From NCBI GenBank assembly GCA_051814705.1, contig JBPWQW010000002.1, forward strand, positions 124,001 to 188,000: a stretch of 64,000 bases of DNA, given 5' to 3'. The position numbers were made by a program, and so were the translations under genes. Of the stretch, positions 1 to 9,428 are shown piece by piece. This DNA comes from Geojedonia sp051814705 (GTDB lineage Bacteria > Bacteroidota > Bacteroidia > Flavobacteriales > Flavobacteriaceae). Every line of letters starts with the position of its first letter. Positions within the stretch are counted from its first letter, which is position 1. The notes under the pieces are model-generated. The model was not told the origin of the DNA and searched no databases. It saw nothing but the letters and a program-made list of their open reading frames with translations.

Positions 1-1809
1 ATGGCTTAATTTATGACCGGTCATTAAAATACAATAACTTTGTTCGGCTCCACGACCAACACGGCCACGTAATTGATGTAATTGGGATAATCCAAAGCGT
101 TCGGCACTTTCAATAACCATAACCGAAGCATTGGGAACATCAACCCCAACTTCAATAACGGTAGTAGCCACCATAATTTGTGTTTCTCCTTTAATGAAAC
201 GTTGCATTTCATAATCTTTATCGGCGGCTTTCATTTTACCATGAACAACGGAAACTTGATAATTTGGTTTTGGAAAATCTCGCTCAATACTGGCATAGCC
301 ATCCATCAAATCTTTATAGTCCATGCTCTCACTTTCCTGAATTAACGGATACACTATATAAACCTGTCGTCCTTTTTTGATTTCGTCTCTAATAAATTGA
401 AAGACTTTTAGGCGATTTTTGTCATAACGATGCACTGTTTTTATAGACTTTCTTCCTGGAGGTAATTCGTCGATAACCGAGATGTCCAAATCTCCATAAA
501 CCGACATGGCCAAAGTTCTTGGAATTGGGGTTGCGGTCATTACTAAAATATGTGGAGGGACCGTATTTTTCTTCCATAATTTACTGCGTTGCTCGACCCC
601 AAAACGATGTTGCTCGTCAATGATGGCAAGCCCTAAATTTTTAAATTTTACCGTATCTTCGAGTAGGGCATGGGTACCAATAAGGAGTTGTAAATCTCCA
701 TTTTCCAAAGATTCGTGAATGGCTCGTCTTTCTGAAGTAGTACTTGAACCAGTTAATAGTTTAATGCTGATATTCAATTTATTACAGTATTCACTTAAAC
801 CATTGAAGTGTTGTACTGACAAAATTTCAGTCGGAGCCATAAAACAAGCTTGGAAATCGTTGTCAAGTGCGATTAACACTGCCATTAGCGCTACTATGGT
901 CTTTCCAGAACCTACATCACCTTGCAACAATCGGTTCATTTGGGCATTGCTCCCCATATCGGCGCGAATTTCTTTAATTACTCGCTTTTGGGCATTGGTC
1001 AATTCAAAGGGTAAAAGCTCATTAAAAAAGGTGTTGAAGTAATGCCCGACAGTTGTAAAGTGAAACCCTTTAATTTTAGATTTATGGATTAGATTTTTGA
1101 TAATCAATTGCAATTGAATGTAGAATAATTCTTCAAATTTTAAACGAAATTGCGCCCTGGCCAATAGCTCTTGATTCTTTGGAAAATGCACGTTGAAAAG
1201 AGCCTCACTTTTGGAAAGCAACTTGAGTTCTGAAATTACCGATTCCGATAAAGTCTCAACAAATTGACCCTTGGTTTCCAAAAATAAATGCTGCATGAGG
1301 GTATTGATCACACGATTGGTAATGCCCTTATTTGATAACTTTTCGGTTGATGGATAAACGGGTTGCATGGCCGAACGCAGACTTTTTTCATGGTCTTCCA
1401 CCAATTCCATTTCGGGATGCGGCATATTAAATACCCCATTAAACCAATTGGTTTTCCCGAAGATGACATAAGGAGTGTTGAGTTTAATGCTGTCCCGTAT
1501 CCATTTATGGCCTCTAAACCATACCAAATCCATTTTTCCAGTTTCATCTTGAAAGGTTGCGATTAAAAGTTTTCCTCGTTTTTGAGGTGCTTCCTTAAAG
1601 CCCGTGACCTGACCAATAATTTGAACATCGGCATTGTTTCGTTGTAACTGACCAATTTTGTAATATTGTGTCCGATCCAAATACCGATTGGGAAACAAGT
1701 TTATTAAGTCTTGATAGGTGTGGATGCCAAGCTCTTTGCGCAGTAAATCGGCGCGATTGGGGCCAACGCCTTTGAGATAATCTATGGGAGTTTGGAGATT
1801 GACATTCAT
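1..1809 (-). CDS. recG: ATP-dependent DNA helicase RecG (3' end outside window)
   Basis: RecG unwinds and remodels branched DNA such as stalled forks and Holliday junctions in the cytoplasm. The frame is open from an ATG at 1809 to the window edge, giving about 603 of the usual 700 or so residues; only the C-terminus is missing. The N-terminus has the wedge/OB region (starts MNVNLQTPIDYLKGVGPNRA, with the HhH-like KGVGPNRA typical of RecG). Helicase motif I is GDVGSGKT and motif II is IDEQHRFGV; MTATPIPRT and QLRGRVGRG follow. The gene is divergent from the patatin gene at 1936. Family assignment is certain; nothing unusual is seen. Confidence 0.97.
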   Translation of the reverse strand, partial: MNVNLQTPIDYLKGVGPNRADLLRKELGIHTYQDLINLFPNRYLDRTQYYKIGQLQRNNADVQIIGQVTGFKEAPQKRGKLLIATFQDETGKMDLVWFRGHKWIRDSIKLNTPYVIFGKTNWFNGVFNMPHPEMELVEDHEKSLRSAMQPVYPSTEKLSNKGITNRVINTLMQHLFLETKGQFVETLSESVISELKLLSKSEALFNVHFPKNQELLARAQFRLKFEELFYIQLQLIIKNLIHKSKIKGFHFTTVGHYFNTFFNELLPFELTNAQKRVIKEIRADMGSNAQMNRLLQGDVGSGKTIVALMAVLIALDNDFQACFMAPTEILSVQHFNGLSEYCNKLNISIKLLTGSSTTSERRAIHESLENGDLQLLIGTHALLEDTVKFKNLGLAIIDEQHRFGVEQRSKLWKKNTVPPHILVMTATPIPRTLAMSVYGDLDISVIDELPPGRKSIKTVHRYDKNRLKVFQFIRDEIKKGRQVYIVYPLIQESESMDYKDLMDGYASIERDFPKPNYQVSVVHGKMKAADKDYEMQRFIKGETQIMVATTVIEVGVDVPNASVMVIESAERFGLSQLHQLRGRVGRGAEQSYCILMTGHKLSH

Positions 1810-1935
1810 GAAACTAAATTAATTCTTTTAGAACGAATGACAAGGATAAGTGTTAATTTAGTATTTGAAATAAATGAGCGTCAAAATCGACCAATATTCA
1901 AATCACAAAGCAAAATACAGTTTAAATAATAGTAT

Positions 1936-2847
1936 ATGAGGGCATTAGTTATATCAGGAGGAGGGAGCAAAGGCGCTTTTGCAGGCGGTGTGGCACAGTA
2001 TCTTATTGAGAATAACAAGCATGAATATGATATCTTTATCGGTACTTCTACAGGAAGTCTTTTGGTGTCGCATTTGGCTTTGAAAAAGGTCAATAAAATT
2101 AAGGAAGTTTACACGAATGTAAATCAAGCCTCCATTTTTAATAGTTGCCCTTTTTTAATTAAAAGAAAAAGAGGGGTTGAAAATATAAAAATCAATCACT
2201 TTAATGTGCTTAGAAATATATTGAGCGGAAGTAAAACCTTTGGGCAGAGTCTTAATTTGAGAACCTTAATTAAGAATACTCTAACTGTTAGGGATTTTAA
2301 CGCCCTAAAACGAAGTAATTTGGAGGTTGTCGTAACGGTTTCCAATTTATCACTTAATCAGGTAGAATATAAATCCATTCGGGACTTTGACTATGAAGAG
2401 TTCTGCGATTGGATTTGGATTTCCTGCAATTACACCCCATTTATGTCCTTGGTCAAAAAAGGGGGCTGTGAATACGCCGATGGGGGTTTAGGTACTATGG
2501 TGCCTATTGAAGAAGCTATTAAGCGTGGAGCAACTGTGGTGGATGCGATTATTTTGAAAACTGAAACCAGTCAGCTTAACAGAATGCCTTCATCAAATGC
2601 ATTTAATTTATTGACGAATATGTTTGAGTTCATGTTGGATAGAATTGAAAGCCAGAACATAAAGATTGGAAAATTTGCAGCGTCAAATCAAAATGCGATC
2701 ATCAACTTTTATTATACGCCAACCGTATTGACTACCAATTCACTAATTTTTGAAAAGGAAAAGATGACCAAATGGTGGCAAAGTGGATTTAATTTTGCAA
2801 AATATAAAAATGAGGACCTAAGTCCTTTGGTAGAAAAACAATCGTGA
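1936..2847 (+). CDS. Patatin-like phospholipase family protein
   Basis: Predicted serine lipid acyl hydrolase of the patatin fold, 303 residues. The oxyanion-hole loop SGGGSKGAF is at residues 7-15, the nucleophile elbow GTSTGS around residue 37 and the catalytic Asp in YADGGLG near residue 183, so the Ser-Asp dyad is complete. There is no signal peptide, so it probably acts in the cytoplasm. The ATG at 1936 places the oxyanion loop at the very N-terminus, as usual in this family. It stands alone, divergent from recG and convergent with the next gene. The substrate cannot be inferred. Confidence 0.9.
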   Translation: MRALVISGGGSKGAFAGGVAQYLIENNKHEYDIFIGTSTGSLLVSHLALKKVNKIKEVYTNVNQASIFNSCPFLIKRKRGVENIKINHFNVLRNILSGSKTFGQSLNLRTLIKNTLTVRDFNALKRSNLEVVVTVSNLSLNQVEYKSIRDFDYEEFCDWIWISCNYTPFMSLVKKGGCEYADGGLGTMVPIEEAIKRGATVVDAIILKTETSQLNRMPSSNAFNLLTNMFEFMLDRIESQNIKIGKFAASNQNAIINFYYTPTVLTTNSLIFEKEKMTKWWQSGFNFAKYKNEDLSPLVEKQS

Positions 2848-2860
2848 TGGTTCTATAAAA

Positions 2861-3382
2861 CTACCACATCGCACTTACTTCCTGTTTAATATAAGACAAT
2901 GCTGCATCGCTAGGGGCGCGGCGTTCCATCATTTCGGTTAAAATTACCTCTCTTAATGTATTGGCAGTGGTCGCTTTTTTGAGTAAACTGGCTTTTCTAA
3001 TAAATTGAATGGTGGCATTTTTAGCGGCATTGATAATGCCCCAACATTCATCACTTAAGTAGATTTGTTGTGATAAATTGTGTTCAAATTCCTGTTCAAT
3101 GGTTGCTATTAATAAGGCTTCATAATCTCCTTTATTTGAGGATGTTGGAGTCACCCGAACTATTAATTTGTTTGGGTTGATACGCTCCAAAAATAAGGCC
3201 ATCCGTTCATAAGCTTGAAGCCGTAATGGCATTGCGTTGACCTGCATATCTCGATGTAATAAAAAGCGTCTTCGACCATCTTCATTTTTAGTGTGTTCCT
3301 TAAAAAAGTAATAAGCAATTATGCCAGTGATTAATGCCGGAATGGCGTAAAAAATAAGGTCAATAATTCGTTCTGGATTCAT
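2861..3382 (-). CDS. Conserved membrane-anchored hypothetical protein
   Basis: A 173-residue protein with one N-terminal transmembrane segment (about residues 7-26) and a soluble, charged, mostly helical remainder. It fits a small conserved family of Flavobacteriia (I think DUF7935), with no known function. The C-terminal part (ATIQFIRKASLLKKA and after) looks amphipathic. It is convergent with the patatin gene, only 13 bp from its stop, and separated from the M20 gene upstream by 84 bp. No catalytic motif is visible. Confidence 0.75.
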   Translation of the reverse strand: MNPERIIDLIFYAIPALITGIIAYYFFKEHTKNEDGRRRFLLHRDMQVNAMPLRLQAYERMALFLERINPNKLIVRVTPTSSNKGDYEALLIATIEQEFEHNLSQQIYLSDECWGIINAAKNATIQFIRKASLLKKATTANTLREVILTEMMERRAPSDAALSYIKQEVSAMW

Positions 3383-3466
3383 ATTTTAAATGATTTAGTG
3401 CTTGACTAAAGTATCGTTTTTTATCGAATTTGAATCATTTTAACAGGCCTTAAATACAGGATACAG

Positions 3467-4741
3467 CTAATTTTTTAAATAGTCAATCGCCAAATTGGTC
3501 AAAGCCTTTACCCCGAGTAACATTCCGTTTTCATCAATTTGAAAATCAGGAGTATGGTGTGGAAAAACCTGCGTGTTTCCTGGAGTCATCCCTCCCAAGA
3601 AGAAATAAAACCCGGGAACGACTTCCTGAAAAAACGAAAAGTCCTCTCCACCTGTAATGGCCTTCATGACGACCACATGTTCTTCTCCAGCTTGCGCTTT
3701 TAAGGTGGGTAACATCTCTTCAACAAGATTGGGGTCGTTGTAAGTTATGGCAGCTGTATTTTGAAATTCTATGGTAGCCGAACCACCATAGGCTTTTGCA
3801 ATGGTTTCCGACATCTCGGTCATTCGTTTTAAGATCAGGGTTCTCATGTCGGGATCCAATGTTCTGACGGTACCTATAAGTTCGGCACGTTCAGGAATAA
3901 TGTTAAATCGAGTACCACTGGTGATCTTGCCCACAGTAATCACAGCGGGTTCTACTAACAGATTTGATTCCCTACTGATAATGGTCTGTAAACCATCAAT
4001 GATTTTTGCTGAGATGAGAATGGGGTCTACACCCGACCATGGCTGAGAGCCGTGAGTTTGCTTTCCTTTGACTGTAATGACGAAGCGCTCCACGGCAGCC
4101 AAAATACCTCCCGTTTTATATTTGATAGTACCTACTGGTGTCGCTGAATTGATATGCAAGCCAAAAATGGCATCGACTTTTGGATGATCCAAAACGCCTT
4201 CCTTAACCATTAATCTTGCACCGCCTTCTTCACCCGGTGGTGGGCCTTCTTCAGCGGGTTGAAAAATAAACTTCACCGTGCCATGTATTTGGTCTTTATG
4301 TTTTGAAAGTACTTCAGCCACCCCCATTAAAATAGCGATGTGAGTATCATGGCCACAAGCGTGCATAACACCTGTCTCGGTATCTAAAAACGAGGTTTTT
4401 ACTTCAGATTTATAAGGCAAATCATTGCGTTCTGTTACGGGCAAGGCATCCATATCGGCTCGAAGTGCCACTACTTTTCCAGGAAGGTCTCCTTTTAAAA
4501 GTCCAACAACCCCTGTTTTGGCGACTCCTGTTTGTACTTCAATACCAAGAGATTTTAAATGTGCAGCAACCTTTTCAGCAGTCCTAAATTCTCGATTGGA
4601 AAGTTCTGGATGTTGATGAAAATCCCTGCGCCATTCAATGACCTTTGACTCGATAGATGTTATATCTTTTTCAATCTCTGATTGGGAAAATGCTAAAATA
4701 GTTGATAATAGGAAAGTTAATAGGATTGATTTCTTCATCAT
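3467..4741 (-). CDS. Secreted M20 family amidohydrolase
   Basis: Predicted dizinc amidohydrolase or carboxypeptidase of the hippurate/N-acyl-amino-acid hydrolase type (M20D), 424 residues. A signal peptide ending near SQSE suggests periplasmic or outer location. Metal-binding motifs are present: HACGHDTH with the following PAEEG (EE pair), a His in the FGLHIN segment, and GGEDFSFF near the C-terminus. The dimerisation domain lies between. It follows the DsrE-type gene by 5 bp on the same strand, so the two probably form an operon. The exact substrate (N-acyl or amide-capped amino acids) cannot be read from sequence. Confidence 0.92.
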   Translation of the reverse strand: MMKKSILLTFLLSTILAFSQSEIEKDITSIESKVIEWRRDFHQHPELSNREFRTAEKVAAHLKSLGIEVQTGVAKTGVVGLLKGDLPGKVVALRADMDALPVTERNDLPYKSEVKTSFLDTETGVMHACGHDTHIAILMGVAEVLSKHKDQIHGTVKFIFQPAEEGPPPGEEGGARLMVKEGVLDHPKVDAIFGLHINSATPVGTIKYKTGGILAAVERFVITVKGKQTHGSQPWSGVDPILISAKIIDGLQTIISRESNLLVEPAVITVGKITSGTRFNIIPERAELIGTVRTLDPDMRTLILKRMTEMSETIAKAYGGSATIEFQNTAAITYNDPNLVEEMLPTLKAQAGEEHVVVMKAITGGEDFSFFQEVVPGFYFFLGGMTPGNTQVFPHHTPDFQIDENGMLLGVKALTNLAIDYLKN

Positions 4742-4746
4742 GGTTT

Positions 4747-5292
4747 TTAGTATTTAACAAATTGATAGCCTTTATTTTGATATTGAATTAATGCTGTTGT
4801 CGCTGAAAGTGCGATTTTTACTTTTGGGATGATATCTTCACGAGACATATTATTTTTTGCTGCAGATTGCCCACAAACAATCACATCTACTCCAGCTTCA
4901 CTTAAAGCATTAATGAGTTTTAAATTAGGATTATCAACCCCAAACTTTTCGTTATAGGCCTCATTAGTAAGCACGTCCTGTGCTGCTCCAGCGTGAATGG
5001 TCATGGCTACCTTGAGTTGCTCGAGCTTCATTCCTGCATGGACATGCATATTCAAAAAACGTGCTGCTACCTCAATATATTTATTTACCTCACTTTTGTC
5101 CTCTGATGATTTGTCAACATCAAAGATAACTTTCAATTCAGAGTCGATTTCAGTTACAATATCTGGATTATCGATTACATAAGTGTCACCATAATCCTCA
5201 ATGACAGGGCCTTGAATTTTTATTGCTTGTTGTGAAAACATAACAGATTGACCTAAAACAAAAAGACTGACTAAAATGGCATTAGTTTTCAT
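4747..5292 (-). CDS. Secreted DsrE/DsrF-like family protein
   Basis: A 181-residue protein with a signal peptide (cut near MFSQQ) and a DsrE-like alpha/beta domain: LKVAMTIHAGAAQDVL followed by GVDVIVCGQS, with one Cys in the position typical of DsrE sulfur-relay proteins. Cytoplasmic DsrE proteins carry persulfide sulfur; the exported single-domain forms of Bacteroidota have no established role. It is the first gene of a pair with the M20 hydrolase. Family assignment is good, function open. Confidence 0.85.
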   Translation of the reverse strand: MKTNAILVSLFVLGQSVMFSQQAIKIQGPVIEDYGDTYVIDNPDIVTEIDSELKVIFDVDKSSEDKSEVNKYIEVAARFLNMHVHAGMKLEQLKVAMTIHAGAAQDVLTNEAYNEKFGVDNPNLKLINALSEAGVDVIVCGQSAAKNNMSREDIIPKVKIALSATTALIQYQNKGYQFVKY

Positions 5293-5430
5293 ATAAAAAA
5301 ATTTGAAGCTTAAAGATATTTAAATTTTGATAAAATCACCGTTAAGTAGGGATTGTTTATAATTATTTAGAAAAACCCTTAGTTAAAAAGCGAGCATTGG
5401 TTAAATTCACGCATTAAAAGAACTATAATT

Positions 5431-7764
5431 TTGGAGAACTATTTACGTCAGTTAAACGATGCGCAATTGGCACCTACTTTGCAAAAAGATGGTCCTATGA
5501 TTGTGATTGCAGGTGCTGGCTCTGGAAAAACCCGTGTACTAACCTTTAGGATAGCTTATTTGATGAGTCAAGGAGTGGATCCTTTCAATATTTTGGCCTT
5601 GACCTTTACTAATAAGGCCGCACGCGAGATGAAATCGAGGATTGCCTCAATTGTTGGAGAAAGTGAGGCTAAAAACCTTTGGATGGGTACTTTTCACTCG
5701 GTTTTTGCGAAAATTTTACGTTTTGAAGCCGACCGTTTGGGGTATCCAAGCAATTTTACAATTTATGATACCCAAGATTCACAGAGTTTGATTTCATCTA
5801 TCATTAAAGAAATGAAATTGGATAAAGAGATTTATAAGTATAAGCAGGTTTATTCAAGAATTTCATCATATAAAAACAGCTTAATTACCGTTAAGGCCTA
5901 TTTTCAAAACCCTGAATTAATAGAAGCTGATACTGCTGCGAGACGACCACAACTGGGCGAGATTTATAAAAATTATGTAGACCGATGCTTTAAAGCTGGA
6001 GCTATGGATTTTGATGATTTACTTCTTAAAACCAATGAATTGTTAACTCGATTTCCAGATGTATTGGCTAAATATCAAGACCGATTTCGTTATATTTTGG
6101 TGGATGAGTATCAAGATACCAACCACAGCCAGTATTTGATTGTAAGAGCCTTATCAGACCGTTTTCAAAATATTTGTGTAGTTGGAGATGATGCCCAAAG
6201 TATTTATGCTTTTAGGGGCGCAAACATCAATAACATTCTCAATTTTCAGAAGGATTATGACGATGTGAAACTATTTAGGTTGGAACAAAATTATCGTTCC
6301 ACTAAAAATATTGTCAATGCAGCCAATTCCATTATTGATAAAAATCAGACAAAACTTGATAAAGTGGTCTGGACGTCCAATGAGGAAGGCCCTAAAATAA
6401 AGGTAAACCGATCCATGACCGATGGGGATGAAGGACGATTTGTTGCAAGTTCCATTTTTGAGAATAAAATGCAGCATCAATTAAAGGACAGCGATTTTGC
6501 AGTTTTGTACCGTACCAATGCACAATCCCGAGCAATAGAAGACGCCTTAAGAAAACGCAATATTCCGTATAGAATTTACGGAGGCTTGTCTTTTTACCAG
6601 CGCAGAGAAATTAAAGATGTGCTGTCCTATTTGCGTTTGATCATTAATCCAGCCGATGAAGAAGCTTTAAAACGCGTCATCAATTTTCCAACACGGGGCA
6701 TTGGGCAGACCACCATGGATAAGCTTATTGTAGCTGCCAACGGTTATCAGCGTTCTATTTTTGAAGTGATGAAGCATATCGACAAAACGGAGGTCAACGT
6801 CAATTCAGGTACAAAAACCAAGCTTCAAGATTTTGTGACCATGATTGAGAGTTTTCAAATCATGAGCCAAAGTGCCAACGCATTTGAACTTACCGACCAT
6901 GTTACTAAAGTGACAGGTATCCTTAAAGTGTACAATTCTGGTGGGGCACCTGAAGATATTGCCAGAATGGAAAATATCGAGGAACTTTTGAATGGTATGA
7001 AGGATTTTGTGGAAGGGCAAAAGGAATTGGCAGATGCCACTGGGTCCATAGCAGAATTTTTGGAAGATGTGGCTTTGGCAACCGACTTGGACAATGATAA
7101 AGGCGATGATGATAGAGTTGCATTAATGACGATTCATTTGGCTAAAGGATTGGAATTTCCTTATATATATATTGTTGGGATGGAAGAAGATCTATTCCCA
7201 AGCGCCATGAGCATGAATACGCGAAGTGAGTTGGAGGAGGAGCGACGTTTATTTTATGTGGCATTGACCCGAGCTGAAAAACAAGCGTATTTAACTTATG
7301 CCTTATCACGTTACCGATGGGGAAAATTGATTGATGCTGAACCCAGTCGGTTTATTGAAGAAATAGACGATGCCTATTTGGATAATATGACTCCAATTGA
7401 AGATCGCAGACAAAATCCCATGCTATCAGCAGATATTTTTGGAGATATAAACCCTGAGTCTGGCCGCAGAGCTGCACCCAGTACAATTCGGTTTAAAAAA
7501 CCTATACAAAAGAAAGCTGCTCCACCACCTAAATTTATTCCTCCGGCAAAATTAAAACCACTAAGTAAAGCCAATGGGGGCTCTGTTAATTTATTTGATG
7601 GTAAATTAGTGGTAGGAAATATCGTAGAACATATGCGTTTTGGAAAAGGAGAAGTCCTAAAAATCGAAGGCGTTGGTGCCGATGTTAAAGCTGAGATCAA
7701 TTTTGAGCACGGGGGCGTTAAAAAACTGTTATTGCGTTTTGCAAAATTGGATATAATTGGATAA
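5431..7764 (+). CDS. uvrD: UvrD/PcrA-family DNA helicase
   Basis: Superfamily 1A 3'-5' DNA helicase for nucleotide excision repair and fork maintenance, 777 residues. The Q motif (LNDAQ), Walker A (AGAGSGKT, about residues 27-34), Walker B with DEYQDTNHSQY, GDDAQSIYAFRGA, RLEQNYRS and LMTIHLAKGLEF are all present, so the enzyme should be active. The C-terminus ends in a Tudor-like segment (VEHMRFGKGEVLKI) as in PcrA/UvrD. The start is a TTG at 5431: the first ATG downstream would remove the Q motif. The TTG sits inside a TAATTTTG stretch that mimics a -7 box. yciO follows after 8 bp, so the two are co-transcribed. Confidence 0.95.
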   Translation: MENYLRQLNDAQLAPTLQKDGPMIVIAGAGSGKTRVLTFRIAYLMSQGVDPFNILALTFTNKAAREMKSRIASIVGESEAKNLWMGTFHSVFAKILRFEADRLGYPSNFTIYDTQDSQSLISSIIKEMKLDKEIYKYKQVYSRISSYKNSLITVKAYFQNPELIEADTAARRPQLGEIYKNYVDRCFKAGAMDFDDLLLKTNELLTRFPDVLAKYQDRFRYILVDEYQDTNHSQYLIVRALSDRFQNICVVGDDAQSIYAFRGANINNILNFQKDYDDVKLFRLEQNYRSTKNIVNAANSIIDKNQTKLDKVVWTSNEEGPKIKVNRSMTDGDEGRFVASSIFENKMQHQLKDSDFAVLYRTNAQSRAIEDALRKRNIPYRIYGGLSFYQRREIKDVLSYLRLIINPADEEALKRVINFPTRGIGQTTMDKLIVAANGYQRSIFEVMKHIDKTEVNVNSGTKTKLQDFVTMIESFQIMSQSANAFELTDHVTKVTGILKVYNSGGAPEDIARMENIEELLNGMKDFVEGQKELADATGSIAEFLEDVALATDLDNDKGDDDRVALMTIHLAKGLEFPYIYIVGMEEDLFPSAMSMNTRSELEEERRLFYVALTRAEKQAYLTYALSRYRWGKLIDAEPSRFIEEIDDAYLDNMTPIEDRRQNPMLSADIFGDINPESGRRAAPSTIRFKKPIQKKAAPPPKFIPPAKLKPLSKANGGSVNLFDGKLVVGNIVEHMRFGKGEVLKIEGVGADVKAEINFEHGGVKKLLLRFAKLDIIG

Positions 7765-7772
7765 ATGATATT

Positions 7773-8393
7773 ATGGCTGAATTTATTAGAATATATGAAG
7801 AGAATCCAAATGAAAAAGAAATTCAAAAAGTTATTGATGTCCTAAGAAACGGCGGGTTGATCATTTATCCTACTGATACCGTTTATGCCTTGGGTTGTGA
7901 TATTAACAATAATAAGGCATTAGAGCGCATCGCTAGAATAAAAAACGTCAAACTTGAAAAGGCTAATTTTTCATTTGTGTGTTACGATTTAAGTAATTTG
8001 AGCGATTATGTGAAGCAAATTAGTACGACTACCTTTAAAATTTTAAAACGCGCCCTTCCAGGTCCCTATACTTTTATTCTTCCTGGGGCCAAAACTTTAC
8101 CTAGTGCTTTTAAAAAGAAAAAAACTGTTGGTATACGGATTCCTGGAAATAACATTCCATTAGAAATTGTAAAACAATTGGGCAATCCCATTATTTCAAC
8201 CTCCATTTATGATGAAGACGCGATTTTGGAATATACCACAGATCCTGAATTGATATACGAAAAGTGGGATCATCTTGTAGATTTGGTGATCGATGGTGGA
8301 TATGGAGATAATGAGCCTTCTACTATTATCGATTTATCTGAAGATGAGCCTATTATTGTGAGAAAAGGGAAGGGGAGTTTAGAGATCTTTTAA
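7773..8393 (+). CDS. YciO/YrdC/Sua5-type L-threonylcarbamoyladenylate synthase-like protein
   Basis: Single YrdC-fold protein of 206 residues, the length of E. coli YciO. It has the KxR/ST-like GGLIIYPTDTVYALGCDI segment that binds ATP and threonine, then PGPYTFILPG and the C-terminal PSTIIDLS motif. YrdC/Sua5 proteins make threonylcarbamoyl-AMP for the t6A modification at tRNA position 37; YciO proteins are close relatives with lower or less certain activity. The lead ERIARIKNVKLEKANFSFVC is closer to YciO than to YrdC. It is the second gene of the uvrD operon. Confidence 0.88.
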   Translation: MAEFIRIYEENPNEKEIQKVIDVLRNGGLIIYPTDTVYALGCDINNNKALERIARIKNVKLEKANFSFVCYDLSNLSDYVKQISTTTFKILKRALPGPYTFILPGAKTLPSAFKKKKTVGIRIPGNNIPLEIVKQLGNPIISTSIYDEDAILEYTTDPELIYEKWDHLVDLVIDGGYGDNEPSTIIDLSEDEPIIVRKGKGSLEIF

Positions 8394-8420
8394 AATTCAT
8401 TCTAAGCAGGAATCTTAGTA

Positions 8421-8453
8421 TAAAAAAAAGCCCAACCTTTCGATTGAGCTTTT
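8421..8453 (-). terminator. Intrinsic terminator of the ompA-like gene
   Basis: AAAAGC (8426-8431) pairs with GCTTTT (8448-8453), extended inward by CAA/TTG. On the minus strand the hairpin is followed by a run of eight T (complement of 8422-8429). It lies 22 bp beyond the stop of the minus-strand lipoprotein gene and may also stop the convergent yciO transcript. Confidence 0.7.
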
Positions 8454-8474
8454 AGAACATTAGCTTTAACTGAA

Positions 8475-9332
8475 TTAATTTCCAGCAGCAAGATTTTTCA
8501 TTTCTTTTTCAACCATTTCATAGAATTGGTCAATTTTAGGTAGAACCACAATGCGTGTACGTCTATTTTTTGCTCTGTTTTCAGCAGTATCATTATCTAC
8601 TAGAGGCACGTAATAACTACGTCCAGCAGCAATAAGTTGTTGAGGATTTACTTTTAAATCTTCCAAAACTCTTACTACAGAAGTTGCGCGTTTCACACTT
8701 AAATCCCAGTTGTCTAAAAGAGGATCTCTTTTGTAAGGTACATTATCAGTATGAGCTTCTACCATCGCTTCAAAGTTTGGTTTGCTATTGATCACTTTAG
8801 CAACTTTAGCTAAAATTTCTTTAGCTCTAGAAGTTACGTTGTAGCTTCCACTTTGAAATAATAATTTGTCTGCAATAGAGATAAACACCACTCCTTTTTC
8901 AACGTTGATTTCAATGTCAGGATCGTTGATGCCCACTTCACGCTTTAAACTTGTAACAATAGCCAATGTAACGCTATCTTTTTTAGTTAAAGCATCTTGT
9001 AGACGTGTGATTTTTAGATCTCTTTCTTTTAAACTTTCCAATGATTTTTCAAGATTTTCAGCACCTTTTTGTGTTAAAGTAGTTAAATTTCCTTTAGTAT
9101 CAATCAAGTCTTGGTTTGTCCTACGCATATCTGCCAATTGTTCTTGTAAGCCTTCAAGTCTAGCCAAAGCAGCAGACTTATCAGACAAACAACTGTTCAA
9201 TTTAACAGTAGCCGTATTTAAAAGGTCTTGTGTTTCTTTTTGTTTTGCTTCAAGCGCGGTATATTCTTTTTTGGAGACACATGATCCCAATAAAAGCATC
9301 GTTGCAAAACTCAATAACATTAATTTTTTCAT
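8475..9332 (-). CDS. OmpA-family peptidoglycan-binding lipoprotein
   Basis: Outer-membrane lipoprotein that should tether the envelope to peptidoglycan. The ATG at 9332 gives MKKLMLLSFATMLLLGSC, a clean lipoprotein signal with lipobox LGSC; upstream in-frame codons lie in the promoter and are not used. A coiled-coil region (about residues 25-130, rich in Leu/Lys/Glu) precedes the OmpA_C domain, in which HTDN, NWDLSVKRA and NRAKNRRTRIVV are the conserved binding residues. Length 285 residues. A -7 element is found at 9372-9379 and a terminator behind the gene, so it is monocistronic. Confidence 0.93.
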   Translation of the reverse strand: MKKLMLLSFATMLLLGSCVSKKEYTALEAKQKETQDLLNTATVKLNSCLSDKSAALARLEGLQEQLADMRRTNQDLIDTKGNLTTLTQKGAENLEKSLESLKERDLKITRLQDALTKKDSVTLAIVTSLKREVGINDPDIEINVEKGVVFISIADKLLFQSGSYNVTSRAKEILAKVAKVINSKPNFEAMVEAHTDNVPYKRDPLLDNWDLSVKRATSVVRVLEDLKVNPQQLIAAGRSYYVPLVDNDTAENRAKNRRTRIVVLPKIDQFYEMVEKEMKNLAAGN

Positions 9333-9371
9333 AATACAATTCGTGATTAAATAGTTGTTAAAATTATAGAC

Positions 9372-9379
9372 CAAAATTA
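9372..9379 (-). promoter_or_regulatory. Bacteroidota -7 promoter element of the OmpA lipoprotein gene
   Basis: Minus-strand TAATTTTG fits the TAnnTTTG consensus used by the Bacteroidota primary sigma factor. Initiation would fall about 33 nt before the ATG at 9332. I see no clear -33 TTG at the usual spacing. Confidence 0.5.
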
Positions 9380-9428
9380 TGTAAAAAACCAGACCGCGAT
9401 AGGATATTAACAATAATTTTAACAGTTT

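Noticed and set aside
5426..5433. -7 promoter element TAATTTTG for uvrD
   Set aside because: It covers the start codon; initiation there would remove the conserved Q motif, and no -33 element is at 19-21 bp.
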